Source: Paracoccus jeotgali (GTDB lineage Bacteria; Pseudomonadota; Alphaproteobacteria; Rhodobacterales; Rhodobacteraceae). From it: DNA of 64,000 nucleotides. Of this stretch, positions 1 to 9,454 are shown one piece after another. A program made the translations under genes and the position numbers. Location of the stretch: the NCBI RefSeq assembly GCF_002865605.1, contig NZ_CP025583.1, positions 166,501-230,500 on the forward strand. Reading direction: 5' to 3'. Below the pieces are notes generated by a model. It was given only the letters and a program-made list of their open reading frames with translations, ran no database searches and was not told the origin of the DNA. Every line of letters starts with the position of its first letter. Within the stretch, counting starts at the first letter, position 1.

Positions 1-28
1 CGCGCCCTGTGGACAAGCTGTGAATGGC

Positions 29-69
29 CTCGTGCCATCGGGAACCCTAAGCTCGTGCTATCGGGAACC
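29..69. repeat. Two direct 18-bp iteron-like repeats
   Basis: CTCGTGCCATCGGGAACC at 29-46 recurs at 52-69 with one mismatch, a 23-bp period. Tn4371-type elements carry a repA/parA module at this place, so these could be iterons or operator repeats at the edge of that module. This is an inference: the neighbouring gene lies before base 1. Confidence 0.5.
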
Positions 70-288
70 GAAACCGCGCTCAACCACATGCACCACAACA
101 GAAAATCGCGCCCTTAACTTAGAGTCTAACAAAGATTCTAACCTTGAAGAGCACAGGACCGCTGTCGAAACCTTGATCGCAAGGACTGGTGCCGCGCTGA
201 AGGCCGGGTATCGGCGCCGGGGAAGGGGGCTCGAAAAGCCCGTTCTACGAGAACCAGAATTGCCCCTCGGCAAGCCGGGGGAACGGCC

Positions 289-471
289 ATGACCCGTGCG
301 CTCCTCACGCTGAATAGCGGGGTCGGCAGCACCAGCCTTGCCGTTGATATCATGTCCGAGCTGCGGGGGAGCGTCCTTCTTGCTGCTTGCCAGCAAGGTC
401 AGACCTGCGCTGCTATGCTGCGCGATCTGATCGGCTATCCCCCGTTCACCGAAAAGGGGGCCCCGTCATGA
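289..471 (+). pseudogene. Small ORF, probable parA remnant
   Basis: This 60-residue ORF starts with a Walker-A-like stretch, NSGVGSTSLA, resembling the GGVGKTT of ParA ATPases, but the catalytic lysine is replaced. After about 25 residues it jumps to unrelated-looking sequence. A plausible ribosome site (gggggaacggcc) precedes the ATG, and its stop overlaps the ATG of the DUF2840 gene (ATGA), so it could still be translated and coupled. Tn4371-type elements normally have parA at this position. Calling it an internally deleted parA is inference; it may be a chance ORF. Confidence 0.4.
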
Positions 472-986
472 CTGGCAAGCTCCCGCAGCAACTCGACGCA
501 CACACGACGCAAGACCGGCCCATTGCGTCGATCACATGGGTCGATCTGACGTTCCAGCGACGCCGCGTCGAGCAGTGGATCCGCTTCGGCCACCCGTGCC
601 GGGAACAGGTGATCGACCGGCAAAGACGGAGAGTTGGCTTTGCCTCCGGCGCGATCTTCGGCTCCGTCCGCTGGGCCGGAAGCGAGCATGGAACCGTCGC
701 CGTGCGGCTCGTCATCTTGCGTGCTGTCTTCCGCACCGAGCCCTTCCAGACGCTCGGTTTCGTGCATCCCGGTGCCGAAATCCTGCTGCAGCTGGATGGC
801 TGGCCGAGGGTCAAGCGCACCCTGGAAATCATCGACGCCATCGAAGCCCTCGGGATCGATCCGACCGCCGTCGCGCCAGATCATTGGCGTCATGTCCACA
901 ATCGCCTGCTGGCCGGACAGTCCCCGTCGGTCTATTCCTCCGCGCGGCATGCGGCCTGGCTTGCGCGGCGCAGGATCTGGCCATGA
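468..986 (+). CDS. DUF2840 family protein
   Basis: This 172-residue soluble protein carries the pattern of the DUF2840 family found in alphaproteobacterial Tn4371-type elements: an N-terminal VDLTFQRRRVEQWIRFG segment, then FGSVRW and a central PGAEILLQLDGWP. The molecular role of the family is not established; it always travels with the adjacent peptidase gene. I chose the ATG at 468 because it overlaps the upstream stop and gives the family's usual N-terminus. The longer frame upstream has no family-like sequence. Its stop overlaps the ATG of the next gene, showing one transcription unit. Confidence 0.8.
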   Translation: MTGKLPQQLDAHTTQDRPIASITWVDLTFQRRRVEQWIRFGHPCREQVIDRQRRRVGFASGAIFGSVRWAGSEHGTVAVRLVILRAVFRTEPFQTLGFVHPGAEILLQLDGWPRVKRTLEIIDAIEALGIDPTAVAPDHWRHVHNRLLAGQSPSVYSSARHAAWLARRRIWP

Positions 987-1528
987 AGCGCCGCGTGATC
1001 CTCCTCTTGGCCGCGATGGGTCTGGCGACTCTTGCAGTTCCGTCAGTCGCAGTTCTGCCCGCGTGGCTGATCTGGAACGCGTCTGCCAGCGTGCCACTCG
1101 GACTCTACTGGGTCGAGCGCCCGACCGGGCTCGACATCGGCGACCTCGTCGCGGTCATGCCGCCAGCGCCCCTTGCCGCGTTCATGGTTACGCGCGGCTA
1201 TATCGGCGCGGATGTCCCGCTCTTGAAGCATGTCGCGGGCCTGCCGGGACAGCGCATTTGCCGCATCGGCGCGACAGTCATCGTCGATGACGTCGTCCTT
1301 GCGCAAGCGCTGCCTCGGGATCGGCTCGGTCGCGATCTGCCCGACTGGCAGGGCTGCCGCCTGCTTCGGGAAGGCGAAATCTTCCTCATGAATCGCGAAG
1401 TCCGGGACAGCCTCGATGGCCGCTATTTCGGGCCGCTCCCGGCTGACGCCGTCATCGGCATGGCGCGCCCGATCTGGGTGGCTTCCGAGCCAGCCGAGCC
1501 CCGAGACGGGCGCTTCATCCACCCCTGA
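983..1528 (+). CDS. traF: S26 family signal peptidase, TraF-like conjugal transfer protein
   Basis: This 181-residue protein has one N-terminal membrane segment (about residues 3-28) followed by a periplasmic LepB/TraF-type domain. TraF peptidases mature the pilin TrbC, trimming and cyclising it in RP4-type systems. Visible landmarks are SASVPLGLYWV, the region that carries the serine nucleophile in S26 proteases, and PLLKHVAGLPGQ, which contains the general-base lysine. The C-terminal GRYFGPLPADAVIG block is also typical. It starts in an ATGA overlap with DUF2840. Its likely substrate, TrbC, is encoded at 12,773 in the same element. Confidence 0.85.
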   Translation: MKRRVILLLAAMGLATLAVPSVAVLPAWLIWNASASVPLGLYWVERPTGLDIGDLVAVMPPAPLAAFMVTRGYIGADVPLLKHVAGLPGQRICRIGATVIVDDVVLAQALPRDRLGRDLPDWQGCRLLREGEIFLMNREVRDSLDGRYFGPLPADAVIGMARPIWVASEPAEPRDGRFIHP

Positions 1529-1562
1529 CAGCCCACCCAACCCAAAACAGAGGAGACCTGAC

Positions 1563-1898
1563 ATGTCACAGATCGGACAGTTAACCCGCGAAGAAACGGG
1601 TTTCACCGGACAGCTCCGGACGCTCACACTCGACGTCTCGCTTGCGCTCGTCCCGGTGGAAAACAGCGAGGCCGAGAACGCGCCGGCCTACCGGGTGCAT
1701 GTCGATAATGCGGACGGTCCGGAGGTCGGAGCCGCCTGGAAACGCAGCGGCGAGAAGGCTGGTGAGTACTTCTCCGTGCTGCTCGACGATCCCGCCCTGC
1801 CGCAGTCGATCCGCGCCAATCTCTTCCGCGACGATGACGCCGGTGCCGCCTGGTCGCTGCACTGGAACCGTCCGAAACCCCGCGAAGACCGGGACTGA
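1563..1898 (+). CDS. DUF736 family protein
   Basis: A 111-residue soluble protein beginning MSQIGQLTREETGFTGQLRTL, the conserved start of DUF736. The family is small, beta-rich and almost restricted to Tn4371-type elements and related plasmids. Its function is unproven. The gene sits 34 bp after traF and 5 bp before the transglycosylase gene, so it belongs to the same operon. No lesion is visible. Confidence 0.85.
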   Translation: MSQIGQLTREETGFTGQLRTLTLDVSLALVPVENSEAENAPAYRVHVDNADGPEVGAAWKRSGEKAGEYFSVLLDDPALPQSIRANLFRDDDAGAAWSLHWNRPKPREDRD

Positions 1899-1903
1899 CG
1901 ACC

Positions 1904-2578
1904 ATGCGGCACTGTCACATCGCGGCGCTCGTTTGCGCCTTGTTGTCGTTCAGCCAAGGCCCAACCATCGCGCATGCGGAACCCGTTCCGGCGCAGATCG
2001 CGGCACATCCCCATGGCGCCTTCATTGCCGAGGCTGCACAGCGTTTCGGGATCCAGGCACACTGGATCGTCGCGGTGATGCGCGCCGAAAGCGCCAATGA
2101 TCCGCGCGCCGTCAGCCGCGCTGGAGCCATGGGGCTGATGCAGGTCATGCCTGGCACCTGGGCCGCCTTGCGCGCGCGCCTCAGGCTCGGGGAAGACCCA
2201 CATGATCCGCGCGACAACATCCTCGCCGGGACCGCCTATCTGCGCGAGATGGGGGACCGTTACGGCAACGTCGCCGCCATGCTTGCCGCCTACAATGCCG
2301 GTCCCGGTCGCTACGACGCTTATCTCGAAACGGGGCGTGCCTTGCCAGCCGAGACGCGCGCCTACGTGGCGGCACTCGCCCCTCTTCTCGGCAGTGGGAC
2401 TCCTTCGGAAGCGCAGATGGTTGCGCAAGCTCTGCCGCCGGACTGGCGCGATGCGGCGTTGTTCGTTGTGCGGTCCGAGCAGCAAATCGGGTCTGGCCTG
2501 CCGGGGAGCGCGCCGGGATCCGCAGCCCCGGCGGACGGGATTTTCGTGACCCCGGGCGCGGGATCGGGTGGACCATGA
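1904..2578 (+). CDS. VirB1/TrbN-like lytic transglycosylase
   Basis: A 224-residue exported protein with a signal peptide (about 1-26, cleavage near AHA-EP) and an SLT domain. The catalytic glutamate is E62 in VMRAESANDP, followed by the GAMGLMQVMPGTW motif and the AAYNAGPGRYDAYL motif. It locally opens peptidoglycan so that the conjugation channel can be assembled. The C-terminal 60 residues are low-complexity and probably not part of the catalytic fold. It is the last gene before a 310-bp gap and appears intact. Confidence 0.88.
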   Translation: MRHCHIAALVCALLSFSQGPTIAHAEPVPAQIAAHPHGAFIAEAAQRFGIQAHWIVAVMRAESANDPRAVSRAGAMGLMQVMPGTWAALRARLRLGEDPHDPRDNILAGTAYLREMGDRYGNVAAMLAAYNAGPGRYDAYLETGRALPAETRAYVAALAPLLGSGTPSEAQMVAQALPPDWRDAALFVVRSEQQIGSGLPGSAPGSAAPADGIFVTPGAGSGGP

Positions 2579-2888
2579 GCGCATGCAGGGCATCGGAATG
2601 CCACCAGGATTTGACCGGTTCGGGGAAGGCACGCCTGGCTGCGATCCCGGCGGCAGAAGCGGAAAAGGCAGGGAAGGCGGAGGGCAAGATAAAGGAAACC
2701 GGCACCCCGAGGCGCCGGTTTCCGGGCAAGCCTTTGTCTGCACACTGTTTTCGGGGCGCGGATGTGGCACCCTGTTTTCCGGGCCGTGGTGCCGCGCTTG
2801 ACGGTAAGTCTCTGAATTTGGGCGGCTATTTGCGGCACTGTGCCCCGTTTTTTTGCCCGCAAGCGCCCCTTGATCCCCGGACGGCTCC
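2579..2888. other. 310-bp gap before the relaxase with short repeats; possible oriT region
   Basis: No convincing gene lies here; the small frames show no family features or credible ribosome sites. Two related 22-23 bp units (2740-2761 and 2767-2789) share the core CTGTTTTC followed by GGG and GC-rich sequence. A third, looser copy containing CCCCGTTTTTT is near 2843-2855. In related elements the transfer origin usually lies close to the relaxase gene, so oriT is a reasonable guess, but I cannot identify a nic site. Confidence 0.35.
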
Positions 2889-4960
2889 ATGAGCGGCGAT
2901 GACGAGAACCGGTTCGAGCCGCGGCCGGGGGCCATCCGCTCGGACAGTCCGAAGGCGGGCAATGCCAAGAGCTTTCTGACCCGCGCCAAGAAGCTCGCCC
3001 GCCAGCACAGCAACCGACCCGCGCGCGGCGCGGCGCGCGCGCCCTCGGGCGTTTCCCGTGACCCTGCCAATCCCGCCGGGAAGGGCGCGAACGCGGCGGG
3101 ACGGGGTGCGGAAGGGTCGGGCGTCCGGCGCGGGCGGGGCGCGGCCTTCGTCCGCGCCCGGAACCTCTCGGGCGGCTGGCGACACGGCGTGGCGGGCATG
3201 CGTCGGGTCGTCGTGAAGACCCGCTATGTCCGGCAGGCTGGCCGTAGCGGGAAGGGGGCCGCGCATCTGCGCTACATCCAGCGCGACGGCACATCCCGCG
3301 ACGGCGCGCCGGGACAGCTCTATTCCGCGACCGAGGACCAGGCCGACGGCGAGGCCTTCCTCGCGCGGGGACGCGACGATCGCCATCAGTTCCGGTTCAT
3401 CATCGCGCCCGAGGATGCCGCAGAACTTTCCGATCTGACAGGGCATACCCGCGACCTCATGCGCAGCATCGAAGCCGACCTTGGCACAAAGCTCGACTGG
3501 GTCGCCGTCAACCACCACAACACGGGTCATCCCCATGTGCATGTCATCCTGCGTGGTCGCGATGATCGCGGCGAAACCCTCGTCATCAATGGCGACTATC
3601 TCGCCCATGGCCTCCGGGAGCGAGCAAGCGCGCTTGCCACACTGGAACTTGGCCCGGTTTCGGAACGTGAGCAGGCCCGCAAGCTCGCGGCCGAGGTCGA
3701 CCAGGACAGGTTCACGGGGATCGATCGCGCGCTGATCGCAGAGGCCGAGGGCGGTCTGCTCGACTTGCGTCCCGAACCGCAGGAGGCGCGGCGGCAGTTT
3801 GACCGGACCCTGCGTCTGCGTCGTCTGGGTCGGCTGCAGAAGATGGGCCTCGCCAAGGAACAGGCTCCGGGCGTCTGGGAACTGAACCCGAGGCTGGAGC
3901 CGACGCTGCGCGCCATGGGGGAGCGCGGCGACATCATCCGCAGCATCCATCGCGCCCTGAAGGCCGATGGACTGACCCGCGATCCCATGACCTTCGAGGT
4001 CCATGACGCTGCCCCCCAGGTGCCGATCACCGGGCGGATCGTGGACAAGTTTCTGACCGACGAGATGGGCGAGAGCCTGACCCTTGTGGTGGATGGCCTC
4101 GACGGCCGGATCCATAATGTCTCGGGGCTGGATGCCGACCGCCTCGAGGAGGCGAAGGTCGGCAGCATCGTCGAGGTCGGGCCCGCCGATGCCGCGGCCC
4201 GGCCTTCGGATCGCGCCATCGCTGCCATGGCCGAGGACGGGATCTATCGGCCGAGCCGCCACCTGGAACAGGCCCGGTTCGAAGGCCGGGTGCCGGGTGG
4301 CGATCATGCGGGCTTCGTCGATGCCCATGTCCGCAGGCTCGAGGCATTGCGCCGTGCCGGGATTGTCGAGCGGATCGATGCAGATCGATAGCGGGTCCCC
4401 GAGGACTATGCGCGCCGTGCGGCCGCCCATGACGCGGGTCGCAACCGGCAAGCGACGGTCCGGGTGCTTTCGGCCATGACGCTCGACAAACAGATCGGGG
4501 CCGATGGCGCGACCTGGCTTGACCAGCGGCTCCTGCGCGGCGATCGGTCGGACATTGCGTCTTCGGGCTTCGGGCAGGAGGTGCGCGAGGCCTCGACCAG
4601 CGCCGCGACCATCACCTCGCAAGGGGCGATGCGACGCGGCAGGGGGCGCGCGTCCTCTACCGCCGCAATCTGCTGGCGACCCTGCGCGACCGCGAACTCG
4701 CCCGTGTCGGGGCATCCCTCGCCGAGCGCAAGGGACTCGCCTTCCGTCCAGCTGCCGACGGCGCACGGGTCAGCGGCACCTTCACGGGTACCGTGCAGCT
4801 CGCAAGCGACAAGTTCGCGCTGGTCGAGCAGAGCCAGGAATTCACGCTGGTCCCGTGGCGCCCCGTCATCAATCCCCGGCTGGGGCGCGAGGTGACAGGT
4901 GTTGTGAAGGGCGGGTCGATCTCCTGGCAACTCGGGCGAGGGAGGGGCCTTGGGGTCTGA
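2889..4960 (+). pseudogene. DUF3363 relaxase, broken by a stop and a frameshift
   Basis: The frame from 2889 encodes 500 residues with the mobilisation relaxase signature VNHHNTGHPHVHVILRG, the HxH metal-binding motif that helps cut and hold the transferred strand. It then meets a TAG at 4389-4391. The same frame continues without loss of family resemblance (RVPEDYARRA, then VRVLSAMTLDKQIGADGATW) up to about 4590. There a one-base loss (gaggcctcgac where a 12-base version is expected) shifts the protein to the frame ending at 4960, which holds the conserved tail TLVPWRPVINPRLGREV. The reconstructed length, about 690 residues, matches the family. The N-terminal catalytic part alone could still be made, so residual nicking is not excluded. 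Confidence 0.85.
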
Positions 4961-5125
4961 ACTGCTTTGCATAGAAAGGTCCGTGTGCCTCGCGCGGGAT
5001 CCGGACAAGACTGTCCCATGTTCCGCCCTTCCTATCCGGGACTTCCCCGCGCACGACTTCTCAGTTGCCATCATCGCGCTTCTCCAGCCCCAGATGCGGT
5101 TCACGCAAGTCTTGCAGGAGCGCGC

Positions 5126-7117
5126 ATGCGGGGAGGCCGGATCCTCTGGGGCCAGATCATCACGGTGTTCACGATCGTCCTCGTGATGGTCTGAGCGGCG
5201 ACGCAGTGGGTGGCCTTTCGCCTCGGCTTCCAGCCCCAGCTTGGCGCGCCCCGGTTCGAGGCAGCGGGATGGCCCGTCTACCATCCGCCCGCGTTCTTCT
5301 GGTGGTGGTTCTCCTTCGATGCTTATGCCCCGGGCATCTTCATGGAAGGGGCCGCCATCGCCGTGACCGGCGCGGCACTCGCCATCGCGGCTGCCTTCCT
5401 CATGTCGATCATCCGGGCGCGCGAGGCGCGCAACGTCGCCACCTATGGTTCGGCCCGATGGGCGGAGGCGCGGGAGATCCATGCCGCCGGTCTGCTGGGC
5501 CCCGATGGTGTGGTCCTCGGGCGTCATGAGCGGGCCTATCTGCGCCATGACGGACCCGAGCATGTCCTGTGTTTTGCGCCCACCCGCAGTGGCAAGGGCG
5601 TAGGCCTTGTGGTGCCGACCCTCCTAACCTGGCCCGGCAGCTGCATCGTGCATGACATCAAGGGCGAGAACTGGGGGCTGACGGCAGGGTTCCGGTCGCG
5701 CCATGGGCGGGTACTGCTCTTCGACCCGACCGATGCTGCATCCTCGGCCTACAATCCGTTGCTCGAGGTCCGGCGGGGGGAATGGGAGGTCCGCGATGTC
5801 CAGAACATCGCCGATATCCTGGTCGATCCCGAAGGCAGTCTCGACAAGCGCAACCATTGGGAAAAGACCAGCCACTCGCTTTTGGTCGGTGCCATCCTCC
5901 ATGTCCTCTATGCCGAGCGGGACAAGACCCTCGCAGGGGTCGCGAACTTCCTGTCGGACCCGCGTCGGCCGATCGAGGCGACGCTGCGCGTCATGATGGA
6001 AACCGCCCATCTTGGGTCAGGGGGCGTCCATCCCGTCATTGCCTCCTCTGCGCGTGAGCTTCTGAACAAGTCCGAGGATGAACGCTCCGGCGTCCTCTCG
6101 ACCGCCATGTCCTTCCTCGGGCTCTACCGCGATCCGGTCGTCGCCAGGGTCACGGCGCGCTGCGACTGGCGCATCAGCGATCTGGTGGAGGGGCCCGGCC
6201 CGACCAGCCTCTACCTGGTCGTGCCTCCGTCGGACATCAACCGCACCAAGCCCCTGATCCGCTTGATCCTGAACCAGATCGGGCGGCGCCTGACGGAAGA
6301 GCTGAAGACCTCGGGCAAGCGCCATCGACTCCTGCTGATGCTGGATGAGTTTCCCGCGCTCGGCCGCCTCGACTTCTTCGAAAGCGCGCTGGCTTTCATG
6401 GCGGGCTATGGCCTGAAGTCCTTCCTGATCGCACAGAGCCTCAACCAGATCGAGCGCGCCTACGGTCCGAACAACGCCATCCTCGACAACTGCCATGTGC
6501 GCGTGGCCGTCGCGACCAATGACGAGCGGACCGCGAAACGGATCAGCGATGCCCTCGGCACGGCGACCGAGATGCGCGACTCCACCAACTATGCCGGGCA
6601 CCGTCTTGCGCCCTGGCTCGGGCATCTGATGGTCTCGCGTCAGGAAATCGCGCGGCCGCTGCTGACACCGGGCGAGATCATGCAATTGCCGTCCACCGAC
6701 GAGATCGTCATGGTTGCCGGCGTGCCGCCGATCCGGGCGACCAAGGCCCGCTATTTCGAGGACCCACGCTTCCGGGAACGGGTGCTGCCGCCGCCTGACC
6801 TACGAAACCAATCGGTCGCGGTCGGGGGGCTGCGGCCGTCCGACGATTGGTCTGATCTGACCCGCGCTGCGGCCCCCGAGCAGTCCGACGCTTCCGGCAA
6901 CCACGCCGGCGACCCGGCGAATGCGGGCATCCGGCGCGAACCGGAACTGCCCGAGCAGGAGGAGATCGTGCCGCCTCCACCGGCCCCTGTGCAGGAGTTC
7001 GGCCTCCTCGATGACGAGCCCGATGTCGATGCGGCGCAAGCCCGTGCGATCCGGCAACGCATGCGCATGGTGGCGCGCCAGGTCGCGATGAACCCCGATG
7101 ATGGCATCGAACTGTGA
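5126..7117 (+). pseudogene. traG: TraG/VirD4-type coupling protein with an early in-frame stop
   Basis: The expected start is the ATG at 5126 (MRGGRILWGQIITV), which opens the first membrane helix. Codon 23 is TGA (5192-5194) where TGG is expected, since VW-AATQW is the natural continuation. Downstream, in the same frame, everything looks intact: a second membrane helix, Walker A (PTRSGKGVG) and Walker B (LLLMLDEFPALG). Coupling proteins pump relaxosome DNA into the secretion channel. A GTG at 5210 could restart translation, but would lose the first membrane segment. It may be a one-base mutation or a sequencing error. Confidence 0.82.
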
Positions 7118-7127
7118 GGCAGCGGTC

Positions 7128-7580
7128 ATGACACCGCGCACCCGAATGAATGTCTATTTCGACCCGCCGCTGCTGAGCCAGGTCGAGGCGGTCGCGCTGT
7201 GCCGGAACGTCTCGAAATCCGCCGTCATCGAGGCAGCGGTCGCGTCTTTTCTATCGGGTGACACGAGCGAGCGCATGGAGGCCGCGCTCTCCCGGCGGCT
7301 CGACAGGCTCGGCCGTCAGGTCGAGGGTCTCGACGAGGATCTCGCCGTCGTTGGGGAAACCCTGTCGCTCTTCATCCGCTTCTGGATGACCGTCACGCCG
7401 CCCTTGCCCGAAGCATCGCGGGACGCCGCCCGTGCGAAAGGCGCTGAGCGCTTCGAGGGGTTCCTACAAAGCCTCGGCAGCAAACTCGCTGCAGGCGACA
7501 GGTTCTTGCGTGACGTTACCCGGGACCGTGTCGGCGAGGGCGGGCGGAAAGAGGCTTATCGTGGAAATGAGGGGATCTGA
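7128..7580 (+). CDS. Ribbon-helix-helix (CopG-like) regulator
   Basis: A 150-residue protein with an N-terminal RHH fold: the strand TRMNVYFDPPLLSQVEAVA, then helices covering NVSKSAVIEAAVASFL. It is followed by an alpha-helical tail likely to mediate multimerisation. In Tn4371-type elements the RHH gene lies between traG and trbB and probably regulates transfer genes. The ATG at 7128, 10 bp after the traG stop, matches the start of the fold; the earlier in-frame ATG overlaps traG. Here the RHH gene is separated from trbB by 4.2 kb of inserted cargo. Confidence 0.8.
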   Translation: MTPRTRMNVYFDPPLLSQVEAVALCRNVSKSAVIEAAVASFLSGDTSERMEAALSRRLDRLGRQVEGLDEDLAVVGETLSLFIRFWMTVTPPLPEASRDAARAKGAERFEGFLQSLGSKLAAGDRFLRDVTRDRVGEGGRKEAYRGNEGI

Positions 7581-7662
7581 TCCAGTCGCAGTTTTTCTGC
7601 TGGGGAAGGATCACGAAGTTTCATACTGAACTGGCCCGATAATTTGTTGCATTCCAAAGTCC

Positions 7663-8289
7663 CTACGTGCGGGCCTCGCTATTCTTGAGCAAGCCTTTGT
7701 AATTCGGCAGGCAGGTACAACGGAGTGCACGCTCTAGGCCGATAAGAGCAACGATCGCGTCTCCACGCTCTTGCGGGATGCGCATCCGGCCTTCACAGAG
7801 GGCAAGGTAGATGGCCTCCGTCAGGGTCGCATCGCCAAGGCTGCGGTGTGCCACGGGATGTTGAAGCAGGTCGAGGGTCCAGCCGGGTTCTTCGCCGCCC
7901 ATCCGGGCGACGGCTTGGGCACGGCCCTTTCTCTCATCGATGACAGCTCGGAGCTCTCGTCTGGCGGCCACGGCAATCGTCGCGGCTTCGCCGTCGTCGA
8001 GGGACGACGTGCCCGAGGTGAGGTCGGCAAAAAGCACATATTCGTCGTCCGTCATGGCGACGATGCTGATCTTCCCCTGGCCGACCAGACTACGCAGGAA
8101 TCCGTGGTCGCCGTTCCTCCTGCCGGTTTCGGTGTCGAGTTCGTCCGCGACGATATTCGGGACCACGATGGGATTGGGAATCGCCATGAGTATTCGCTCG
8201 CCGAAGGTGCATGCGTGAAGGTTGATCAGGACGCTCGTGTCAAGGACCAGAGGTCTTGGATCGTCAATCAGGGAGCTTGAGAAGGTCAT
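7663..8289 (-). CDS. PIN-domain nuclease, probable toxin of the cargo operon
   Basis: A 208-residue protein with the PIN pattern. The first acidic residue is in VLDTSVLINL (D17 from the ATG at 8289). Further acidic positions are in VADELDTE, LDDGEAATIAVA and VIDERKGR. PIN nucleases usually cleave RNA. A leftward TTG at 8307 is possible, but the ATG at 8289 has GAGGAA ten bases upstream. The gene overlaps the end of the XRE-ImmA gene by 26 bp. PIN proteins paired with XRE-ImmA/IrrE proteins are known as toxin-antitoxin-like pairs; here the pair is embedded in a longer operon. The C-terminal 60 residues have no obvious domain. Confidence 0.75.
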   Translation of the reverse strand: MTFSSSLIDDPRPLVLDTSVLINLHACTFGERILMAIPNPIVVPNIVADELDTETGRRNGDHGFLRSLVGQGKISIVAMTDDEYVLFADLTSGTSSLDDGEAATIAVAARRELRAVIDERKGRAQAVARMGGEEPGWTLDLLQHPVAHRSLGDATLTEAIYLALCEGRMRIPQERGDAIVALIGLERALRCTCLPNYKGLLKNSEART

Positions 8290-9454
8290 CCGGCCCACTT
8301 TCCTCAAGCTCGATCTGATCGATAATGGTGCGTACCTCCACTCTTCCGATAGTCAACAGTTCCGCAAGTTGCCCTTCCGACATGAGCTCGCGCTTCCACG
8401 CCGCATGCGCCATCAAGCTCATTCGGTGGGAGACGCGTCGGTCGGCATCACTCTTGGCCGGGTCGTTCCGATCTGCCGTCTCACCGAGAACTTCCCGAAC
8501 GTCCTTCTCGGTAATTCCGCCGTTTTTTTCAAACCAGTCCCACGTGCCCTTCTTGACAAGTTCCAGTTCCTCCAGTCGCAGGACACAGGCTTGACGGGAG
8601 ATATTGTATTGATTTGCCAAAAGAATGATCAGTCGGCGCGTCGTCTTTCCGGTGATCTCTTTTAGCTGTCGGTAGCTTTCCGCGAAGCTCGACGCAGGCG
8701 TAATGAACGCCCGACCGAAGGCGTGCGCATAACGCTCCTCCCGCGACAGGAACTTTTCGTCCTCGTCGAGCACCTCGGGAGAGTGCCGCGTCCCGTAAAA
8801 GTGCCCGAGCTCGTGCGCGGCAGATTGGATGCGCCTGGGGAGAGGGTGGTTCGCATTCAGGAAAATGCAGGCACCTACGCCCTCTTCATACGTGAACAAG
8901 CCCGCGACCTTCGAGCTTGACGACAAGCGGCGCTGATACAGCCGAATACCAAGGCCCAGCTCAATGACCGAGAAAATATCCGCGATCGGCCCTGAACCCA
9001 GACCCAACCAGTCACGAAGCTCCTGAGCATGCCGTTCGGCCAGTGCGACGACATTGCCCGTGTTGACGCCGCGCTCAGGGGGATAGTTTCGTCTCCGCTC
9101 GATACCCAGCACGTTTTCCAGTTCGACATCCGCTTTGATCAGCCTGTTGAAGATTTGGACGGCCTCAGCGGTGTCCTTGTCTTCGGTCTCCCGGAGCTTG
9201 CGGAATCGCGGCACAAGGTCGGTGTGCACAGCCTCCCGCCGCAGGAGTGCGTTGACCGAGACGCCATAGTGGCGTGCCAATGACTGCATCTCTTGAATGC
9301 GAACACGGCGGACGCCTTTTTCAATGGAAACGAGGGTTGGCCGCGACATGCCAATGACCTGGGCAGCCTCATCTTGTCGAATGCCTGCGTTCTCCCGCGC
9401 CAGACGTAGCCGACGTCCAATCTCTTGAGCGCTCAGTTCATTCAGGTCTGCCAT
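8264..9454 (-). CDS. XRE helix-turn-helix fused to ImmA/IrrE zinc peptidase
   Basis: A 396-residue protein. Residues about 10-66 form an XRE-type helix-turn-helix (QDEAAQVIGMSRPTLVSIEKG). Residues about 135-260 form an ImmA/IrrE (COG2856) metallopeptidase with HELGH at 214-218 and a downstream glutamate in REERYAHAFG. Proteins of this class commonly bind their own promoter and cleave a partner on a signal. The C-terminal 130 residues are helical and may contact partners. A strong ribosome site (GGAGGGAGGA) precedes the ATG. It overlaps the QueC-like gene upstream by 17 bp and the PIN gene downstream by 26 bp. It is probably regulator and antitoxin of the operon; that role is inferred. Confidence 0.85.
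   Translation of the reverse strand: MADLNELSAQEIGRRLRLARENAGIRQDEAAQVIGMSRPTLVSIEKGVRRVRIQEMQSLARHYGVSVNALLRREAVHTDLVPRFRKLRETEDKDTAEAVQIFNRLIKADVELENVLGIERRRNYPPERGVNTGNVVALAERHAQELRDWLGLGSGPIADIFSVIELGLGIRLYQRRLSSSSKVAGLFTYEEGVGACIFLNANHPLPRRIQSAAHELGHFYGTRHSPEVLDEDEKFLSREERYAHAFGRAFITPASSFAESYRQLKEITGKTTRRLIILLANQYNISRQACVLRLEELELVKKGTWDWFEKNGGITEKDVREVLGETADRNDPAKSDADRRVSHRMSLMAHAAWKRELMSEGQLAELLTIGRVEVRTIIDQIELEESGPDDLLKLPD

Noticed and set aside
2575..2892. 105-codon frame between the transglycosylase and relaxase genes
   Set aside because: No ribosome site of quality, odd composition, and it covers the repeat-bearing gap expected to be non-coding.
2826..4766. 646-codon minus-strand frame over the relaxase
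   Set aside because: Antisense of the relaxase coding sequence, no recognisable motif.
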